DNA of 32,227 nucleotides from Bacteroidota bacterium (GTDB lineage: Bacteria; Bacteroidota; Bacteroidia; Bacteroidales; UBA6013), in NCBI GenBank assembly GCA_020048645.1, contig JAIFMG010000140.1, forward strand, positions 1-32,227, read 5' to 3'. The translations under genes and the position numbers were made by a program. The notes below the pieces were generated by a model, which saw only the letters and a list, made by a program, of their open reading frames with translations, made no database searches and had not been told where the DNA came from. This document shows positions 11,288 to 19,000 of the stretch, in pieces; positions within the stretch are counted from its first letter, which is position 1; the number at the start of each line of letters is the position of its first letter.

Positions 11288-12991
11288 ATGAAAAAGGCAA
11301 TTCTTTTCCTGTCCCTTCTCGTGGCCATGCCGAGCCTGGTCATGTCGCAGTCGCGGGGCTTCAACTTCCAGGGCATCGCCCGCGGCGCCGATGGCGCGGC
11401 CTTGGGCAACGAGAACATCGGGGTCCGTTTCAGCATCTACCCGGAGGGCGACCCCGGCAACCCGGTTTTCGTGGAAGAGCACACGGGCATCACCTCCGAC
11501 CCCTTCGGCGTCTTCAAGGCCGAGCTGGGCACGGTGAACACCAACGACTTCAAGAACATCAACTTCGCCTCGGCCACCTACTGGATCAAGATGGAGGTGC
11601 GCAACTCGGGCGGCGCCTACGAGCTCATGAGCGACCAGAAGCTGCTGGCCGTGCCCTACGCCAAGGCGGCCGAGAGCCTGTCGGTTCCGTTCACCGACTA
11701 CGGCGGCGGCACGTGGGGCCTGAGCTACCGCAACACCGGCAGCGCGCCCGCCTTGCGGATCAGCGACGGCAGCTACAACTTCGACCTTTCGCGGGGTAGC
11801 CTGCGCGTGGGCGGGGGCAGCACGCACGGCCGCATCGACCTCTACGCCGACGCATCCAACGCCGGGCGCATCTTCTTCCACAACCCCAACGGCTCGAACG
11901 CCTCGATCTTCGGCGGCGGCAACAGCTTGTCCATCAACCTGAGCGCCGGTGGCAGCTACAGCTTCAACCCCGGCGGCGACTTCTACGCCAGCGGCCCCGT
12001 GCGGTCGGCCAGCTACATCAGCGCCAGCAGCTACATCAGCGCCAGCAACTACATCGAGTCCGGCAGCTACATGCAGGCCAGCGCAGGCTTCCGGGGCCAG
12101 GGCGATTGGACTTTCGGCACGGCCAACGGCTCCATGAGCTACTTCCACTTCTACGGGGCATACGACAACGGCTCCCGCTTCCGCTGGTACGCCAACGGCA
12201 GCACTTTCTACGAGCAGTACGCCTATTATGAAGCCTTCTACCGCCTGCGCTTCCGGACTCCCTCGGGTAGAATCATCGACATCGAAGACAACGGCATCCT
12301 GGCCGTGCGCGACAACCGGGGCATCTCCACCTCCTGGGACACCTGGTCCGACGCCCGCGCCAAGCTCGTCGTGGGCCGGAGCGACAACTCGTCCGACCTG
12401 GAGACCCTCCGCCTTATCGAGATAACCGACTACCACCTGGTGGCCGACACCGCCCGCCGCGACCACAAGAAGGTCATCGCCCAGCAGGTCGAGCAGGTGT
12501 TCCCGCAGGCCGTCTCCACTTCCAACAACATCGTGCCCAACGTATTCGCGATGGCCAGCTCGGCGCTCTGGAGCGAGGGCCTGCTGACCATCACCACCGA
12601 GAAGCCCCACGATTTCGAGCTGGGCAACATGGTGAGCCTGAGCCTGGCCGACAGCTCTGTGGAACTCAAGGTCTGCCAGGTGCTCGACGCCAACACCTTC
12701 GCCGTGGAGAGCGATTTCCGCGGGGGCGAGGTCTTCGTCTATGGCAAGTACGTCGATGACTTCCGCTCGGTCGATTACGACGCCCTGGCCATGCTCAACA
12801 TCAGCGCCACCCAAGAGCTGGCCAGCCGCGTGGAGGCCCTCCAGGCCGAGCTGGAAGCCCTCCGGCAGGCCAACCAGCGCCTGACGGAGCAGAACAGCAG
12901 CCTGGGAGCCCAGCTCGACCAGGCATCCGAGCTCCGGGCCGAAGTCGAGGCGCTCAAGGCCCTGATCCTGGGCGCGGATTCGCGCAAGTGA
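11288..12991 (+). CDS. Secreted tail-fibre-type protein with S74 (endosialidase-type) intramolecular chaperone domain
   Basis: 567 aa from the ATG at 11288. An upstream in-frame extension is rejected because a signal peptide (MKKAILFLSLLVAMPSLVMS) begins here. Residues about 24-140 form the N-terminal domain common in Bacteroidota surface proteins (FNFQGIARGADGAALGNENI, then VFVEEHTGITSDPFGVFKAELG). A Gly/Ser/Asn-rich beta region follows, with a short tandem SYISAS-type repeat at about 241-262 that suggests a trimeric fibre. S354-D-A-R-A-K359 and VIAQQVEQVFPQAVS match the S74 chaperone domain, whose Ser-Lys pair self-cleaves after trimerisation in phage endosialidases. A small beta insert (THE/KPHDFELGNMVSL-like) separates this from VDYDALAML and a C-terminal coiled coil (about 515-562). 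Likely role: trimeric surface or secreted fibre. It lies 59 bp before the next gene on the same strand. No phage genes are nearby. Confidence 0.8.
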   Translation: MKKAILFLSLLVAMPSLVMSQSRGFNFQGIARGADGAALGNENIGVRFSIYPEGDPGNPVFVEEHTGITSDPFGVFKAELGTVNTNDFKNINFASATYWIKMEVRNSGGAYELMSDQKLLAVPYAKAAESLSVPFTDYGGGTWGLSYRNTGSAPALRISDGSYNFDLSRGSLRVGGGSTHGRIDLYADASNAGRIFFHNPNGSNASIFGGGNSLSINLSAGGSYSFNPGGDFYASGPVRSASYISASSYISASNYIESGSYMQASAGFRGQGDWTFGTANGSMSYFHFYGAYDNGSRFRWYANGSTFYEQYAYYEAFYRLRFRTPSGRIIDIEDNGILAVRDNRGISTSWDTWSDARAKLVVGRSDNSSDLETLRLIEITDYHLVADTARRDHKKVIAQQVEQVFPQAVSTSNNIVPNVFAMASSALWSEGLLTITTEKPHDFELGNMVSLSLADSSVELKVCQVLDANTFAVESDFRGGEVFVYGKYVDDFRSVDYDALAMLNISATQELASRVEALQAELEALRQANQRLTEQNSSLGAQLDQASELRAEVEALKALILGADSRK

Positions 12992-13050
12992 ACCTTAGAG
13001 CGCCGCGATGGCGGCAGGTTTCTCCTTCCTGAACTCCAACATTCACAACC

Positions 13051-16000
13051 ATGAAAAAACAGCTCATCATATTGATCCTGATGGCGGCCTGGGCAGGCGC
13101 GCGCGCACAGTCGCGCATGCCCGAGAACGTCTCGACCGCGGGTGGGTGGTACAACGCCAGCGACGGCAACTTCTACAGCGTCGGAATCGACGCCTCGGCG
13201 CTGGGCACGACCTACCACACCACCAACGACGGCAACTTCATCCGGGCGGGCTTCCCCTTCGAAGCCGTTTACCTGCCCGTGGTCTTCGACCCCTTCGTCA
13301 AGAGCTCCAAGGGCTACTACCCCGACTACGTGGAGCTGGCCTGGGAGATCCACAACCTCGAGGACCGCATCGACCGGTTCCGGATCTACCGCAAGCCCGT
13401 GGGCTCGCCCGCCGACTCCATCCTGGTGGCCACCATCGGGGGCGAGCAGCGCATCTGGCAAGACCAGTTCGCGCAGGGCAACGTGCTCTACAAGTACACG
13501 ATCCAGGCGGACGGCATCTCCGACGCCAGGGTGCCGGGCATCACCTACGTCGAGGCCCTGGGCTTCCGGGTGCCCTTCGGCATCATCACCGGGCACATCG
13601 AGTACGAGGGCGGCGTGGCCGTCGAGGGCGTGCGCGTCACGGCGCAGTCGTCCAGCTCGACCCTGGGCGCCAGCCTCTACTTCGATGGCGACGACTACGG
13701 CACGGTGCGCAACGTGCCCGCGCTGCGCGGCGCCAGCGGCCAGGTGGCCGTGGAGGCCTGGGTGGCCCTGGACGCCAGCCACATGGGCGACGCCGACCTC
13801 TTCAGCCTGACCGAGGGCACGGGCGGCTACGGCCTCAGCTACGAGGCGGGCAAGCTGGCCTTCTGGCTCAACGGCGGCAGCCAGAAAGTGGTCAACAGCT
13901 CGGCCGAGGACCTCGTGCCCGGCTCGTTCGTCCACGTCTGCGGATCCTACGACGGTGACACCCTGGCCCTGTTCGTCAACGGCGAACGCGTGGCCTACGA
14001 GCTTTTCCCCGGCGTGGCCATTGGCCACGTGGAGCAGAACCTGAGCGTGGCCGCGCGCCGCGAGGGGGTCAACCTCTCGCGCTACTTCAAGGGCCACCTC
14101 GACGAGCTGCGCGTCTGGGACCGCGCCCGCAGCCCCCTGGAGGTCAAGCGCGACTTCAGCCGCTACCTCGGGCAGGACGAGCCGGGCCTGGTGGCCTACT
14201 GGCGCGTCAACGAGAACTTCGGCCATTACACCTACGACTTCTCGCGGGGGGCCTACGACTTCAACCGCAACGACCTGCGCCTCTACGGGGCTTCGTGGAC
14301 CAACACCTTCTTCCCGACCTTCGAGCAGCTCGGTTTCGCGGGCGTTACCGACAAGGACGGCGACTACATCATCTCGAACATCGCCTACCGGGGCACGGGC
14401 GAGAACTTCCTGATCACGCCCAGCCTGGGCGTACACAGCTTCCGTCCCGGCAACCGCACGCTCTACATCGGCAACTCCTCTTCCATCCTCAACGGGATCG
14501 ACTTCACGGACATATCGTCCTTCCGCGTGACGGGCACGGTCCGCTACGAGAACTCCTCGTGCTATGCCAAGGATGTCTTCCTGCAGGTCGATGGCCAGAT
14601 TGTCGTGCGCGACGGCTTGCCCGTGCGCACCGACGCGAACGGCTTCTTCGACATGAACGTGCCCATCGGGCACCACAAGGTCTCGGTTTACATGCCCGGG
14701 CACCAGTTCGAGAACCCGACTTTCCCGCCCGTGGGCACCTTCGACTTCCAGGAGCCCCTCTCGGGGCTGGAGTTCATCGACGTGACGCGCTACACCGTCA
14801 TCGGGCGGGTGGTCGGCGGCACGGTCGAGTCGTCCAAGAAGCTGGGCTTTGACCTGTCGGTGAACAACATCGGCCAGGCCGAGCTGAAGTTCGTCACGGA
14901 GCAGGGCGGCGGCTGTTACGAGGAGTACGCGCTGACGGACCCGGCCTCGGGCGAGTACGAGATCTCGCTGCCGCCGATGCGCTACATCGTCTCGGACCGC
15001 AACGGGGCCTACGCGCCGCTGCTGAACAACCCGAGCGCGACCTTCACGCCGTTCAACGTGCTGGACCTGAGCCTCAACCTGCCCGAGCAGACCGACACCA
15101 GCCACATCTGGCAGGAGCAGGTGGCCACCGTCGAGATCAACGGCAACACCCGCCTGGCCGACGTTACCACGCCTTCGGTGCGCCAGCAGGGCATCCCGGT
15201 GGTGATGGACGACCAGGGCAACGCGTCCTTCCACTTCCAGGACCAGCTCTACCGCTTCTACGTGGGCCAGGAGCCCTATTCGGAGTTCCAGGAGATCATG
15301 CGGGTGCGCACGGGCATCGACACGGTGCGCTACCACGCGGTCTCGAGCTACGTCTATCGCAACCAGCCCGAGCTGCTGGTCATGGGCAAGGATGGCCAGC
15401 CGCTGATCGGCGACCGCGTCCTGCGCTTCATGGACAGCGACTCTCCGGTTAGCTTCGACCTGGTGAACAACCCTTTCGCCTACCCGATTTTCAGCAAGCA
15501 CAACCGCTACGAGGTCAAGATGGAGGTGCTGGAGAGCTTCACCAACTACGACCAGGTCCCGCCCGTGGTCAGCAGCGAGCACGTGCGCGGGGCCCGCATC
15601 GTCTGGATCAACAACCTGGCCTCCAACCCGGCCCGCGAGTTCGTGATCTCGGGGGGCGACACGGTGGTCGGCTTCACGGCCGGAAGCCCCAACTTCCTGG
15701 CCAACAGCATCACGCCGGCCCACAGCTACACCAAGGCCATGGAGGTTACGGCCATTTCGGGCTCGCAGGTCTCCACCTGGCTGCCCAACCCCACCGATGG
15801 CGGCTTCTTCCGGGGCTACGTGCTGGGCACGCAGCTCATGGAAGGCATGGACTTCGTCTCCGAAGGCCCGCAAGTGGTCTCGCACATCCTGCGCGACCCT
15901 CCGGGCAGCGGCAGCTACACCAGTTGGGAGCAAGGGACGACCAAGTCCACGAGCTACTCGACCAGTTTCACCGGAGGGCTTTCCGGGCAGCTCCAGAAAC

Positions 16001-19000
16001 AGATAGCCCTGGGCACCAAGTTCACCCTCGGCCTGGGCATGTCAACCCCCACCGAGCTCGAGAACACCCTGACCTTCACCGCAAAAAGTTCCATCAAGGT
16101 AGGGCACACCACCGGCTTCACCAAAGAGGAGACCGCCAACGTCGCCATCCAGACGGACGCCAACCCCGAGCTGGTCGGCTCGGCGAGCGACTTGTTCATC
16201 GGCCAGTCGCTGAACTTCATCTTCGGCCTTTCGGACGAGCTTAGGCTGCTCAACCCCATCGAGGCCATGAACCCCAACGTACCCACCCTGGGGACCTTCA
16301 ACAATGGCTACACCATCGGGGTCGTGCCGTCGTTCGAGGGCGCGATTGCTCCCGACAGCACGCACTTCGTCTATTCGCAGGACCACATCGAGAACTACCT
16401 GATCCCGCAGATTGTCGAGCTGCGCAACGCCCAGCTTTTCGGCAACCCGCACTACACGGTGCATTTCACCGATGCCGACGACCCGCGCTTTGGCACCTGC
16501 AACGACGACCCCCTCTGGGGAGCGCAGCGCCAGAAGACGCTCTGGCCTTCGGCCGAGACCAGCGACAACCCGCTGTACAACGACTACACCGGCCCCAGCT
16601 ACACCTACGCCCCCGGCATGCCCGGCTTCAGCGGCACCTGGGCACGCGACGAGGTGCGGCACTACAACCAGCAGATCCGCCTCTGGCGCGAGGCCCTGGC
16701 CCGCAACGAGCAGGAGAAGGTCGAGGCCAACCAGTTCGACAAGAACCACTCTTTCGACGCCGGGCCGACCCTGACCTACTCGACGGCTTCTACCACCACT
16801 GACTCGCGGGTCCTGAAGGCCTCCATCGACCTCAGCCTCGAGGCCAAGCTCAAGCTTGGCGGCAAGGTCGGCGGCACGGGCGTCGAGGTGGAGCAGTCGC
16901 TCGAGATCAGCTTCAACATGGAGTCCGAAATCGGCACCAGCACTTCCACCACCACATCGACCGCCTACACCCTCAACGACCCCGACCAGGGAGACTACTT
17001 CACCATCAACGTCTATCGTCCGCCCCATTCTTCCGACGGGCCCATCTTCCGCCTCATGGGCGGGCGATCCATGTGCCCCTACGAAGGCGAGGAGGAGCCG
17101 AGGTACTACGTCAACAAGGATTTCAAGATCACCGACAGCAACCTGCCCGAGATCCTGGACCTGATTTCCCGCTACGTCATGACCCAGGCCGTGTGGGACG
17201 CGACCATGATGCCTCTTTACAACAAGCCCTGGTGGGACAGCGTGCTGGGCGGAATGCTCAACAACAACTACGCGACCCCGGGCGCCTTCCGCGACGCCAT
17301 CAAGGAAAGGGCAGAGCTTTTCGAAGGATTCTTCCAGGACGAAGAGGGCGAATGGAAGAACAGCAAGGTCTATTATCCCGATCTGGTCCGCGTGCAGGAC
17401 ATCTGCGAGCTGGTGGCCGGGTACGCCCTGGGCGACAGCCCCGTCCTCTCGCAGGGCACCATCCAGCGCGAGGTGCCCACCCTGGCCGTCGAGCCGGCCG
17501 AGGTCTTCGACGTGCCCGACAACGCCGCGGCCTTCTACAACCTCCAGCTTGGCAACCGCAGCGGGAGTGGAGACGTGATGTGGTACCAGATCAGGGCCGT
17601 TGACAACACCAATCCCGACGGAGCTTTGCTCACGGTCGATGGAGAGGTGCTGCTCACGCCCCTGACTTTCGAGGTGCCCGCCGGGCAGACCGTCGTCAAG
17701 ACCTTGTCCATACAGATGACCCGCCCCGACGTGTTCGACTACGACAGCATCGGCATCATGATCTTCTCGCCTTGCGACTGGGCCTTCCACACCAACGGAC
17801 GGCCTTTCACCATCGGCGACACCGTCTGGGTATCGGCCCACTTCGTGCCTTCGTGTACGGACGTGGAGCTGCGCGCCCCGCTCGACCAGTTCCTGGTCAA
17901 CTACAACAGCCAGAACGACGAGGGCGAGTACTTCGTCGGCTCGATGATCTCGGGCTACGACGCCAACAACGCCACCTTGGAGCGCATCCAGCTCCAGTAC
18001 AAGCCCACGAGCCAGAGCACCTGGATCGGCTTGCAGAACTGGTGGAAAGACCCTGTCGGCATCCTGCCCGGAAGCCCGGACCTGCCCCTGCTAGGCTCGC
18101 AACTGCCGTTCTCCTGGAACGTCTCCCAACTGGTCGATGGCCAGTACAACCTCCGCGCCATGAGCTACTGCTCCAGCGCCGAGAGCGGCTCGGAGCCCCT
18201 GATCGGCAAGTTCGACCGGGTCAACCCCCGCGCCTTCGGCTCGCCACAGCCCGCCAGCGGCATCCTGACCCCCGACGATGAGATCATGATCACCTTCAAC
18301 GAGCCTATCTTCGAGGGCGGGCTGACCTTCAGCAACTTCGACATCCGGGGCATCCTCAACGGCACCGAGCTGGCCCACGGAGCCAGCATCCACTTCGACG
18401 GGACGGGCAGCAACTACATGGTCGTGCCCGATGGCGTCAACCTCGTGGACAAGCCCTTCAGCATCGAGATCTGGGCACGCCGCGAGGGAACCGGCAAGCA
18501 GACCCTGGTCGCCCAGGGAAGCACCGAGCAGACCGGGCTCTGGTTCGGATTCGACACCGACGGCAGGCTGATGTTCCAACTGGCCGGCCAGTCCATGAAG
18601 ACCTCCATCGACCCTACCGCGGGCGACCCCTCGCCCGTCTGGCACCACTACGTGGTTACCTACGACAAGGTCAACGGCGTTACGCAGCTCTTCGTGGACG
18701 GCAGCATGCTCCGCAACGAGGTGCTCACCTCCGACTACGAGGACTTCGGCCGCCTGCTCGTCGGGCGCTCCACCTTCGGCGAGCCTTTCCCCTTCCTGGG
18801 CAACGCCCACGAGCTCCGGGTCTGGACCTCCACCCTGACCATCTCCAAGATCGTCGTCAACATGAACCTCCTGCTCAGCGGCCTCGAGAAGGGCCTGGTG
18901 GGCAACTGGCGCATGGACGAGGCCCGCGGAAGCCTGGTGCAGGATTACGCCAGCAGCAGGACCGCCACCCTGATCGACCCCAGCTCATGGGCCGTCGAGC

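Noticed and set aside
11288..12991. A prophage tail-fibre gene.
   Set aside because: It has a signal peptide and the Bacteroidota surface-protein N-terminal domain, and no capsid, terminase, portal or integrase genes are nearby. S74 domains are common in non-phage proteins of this phylum.
12775..15933. Very long open frame on the minus strand (about 1050 codons) opposite the tail-fibre and LamG genes.
   Set aside because: GC-rich codon bias in the plus-strand genes removes stop codons in this frame. The translation is Val/Gly/Ala/His/Asp-rich with no domains, while the plus-strand frame has clear families and signal peptides.
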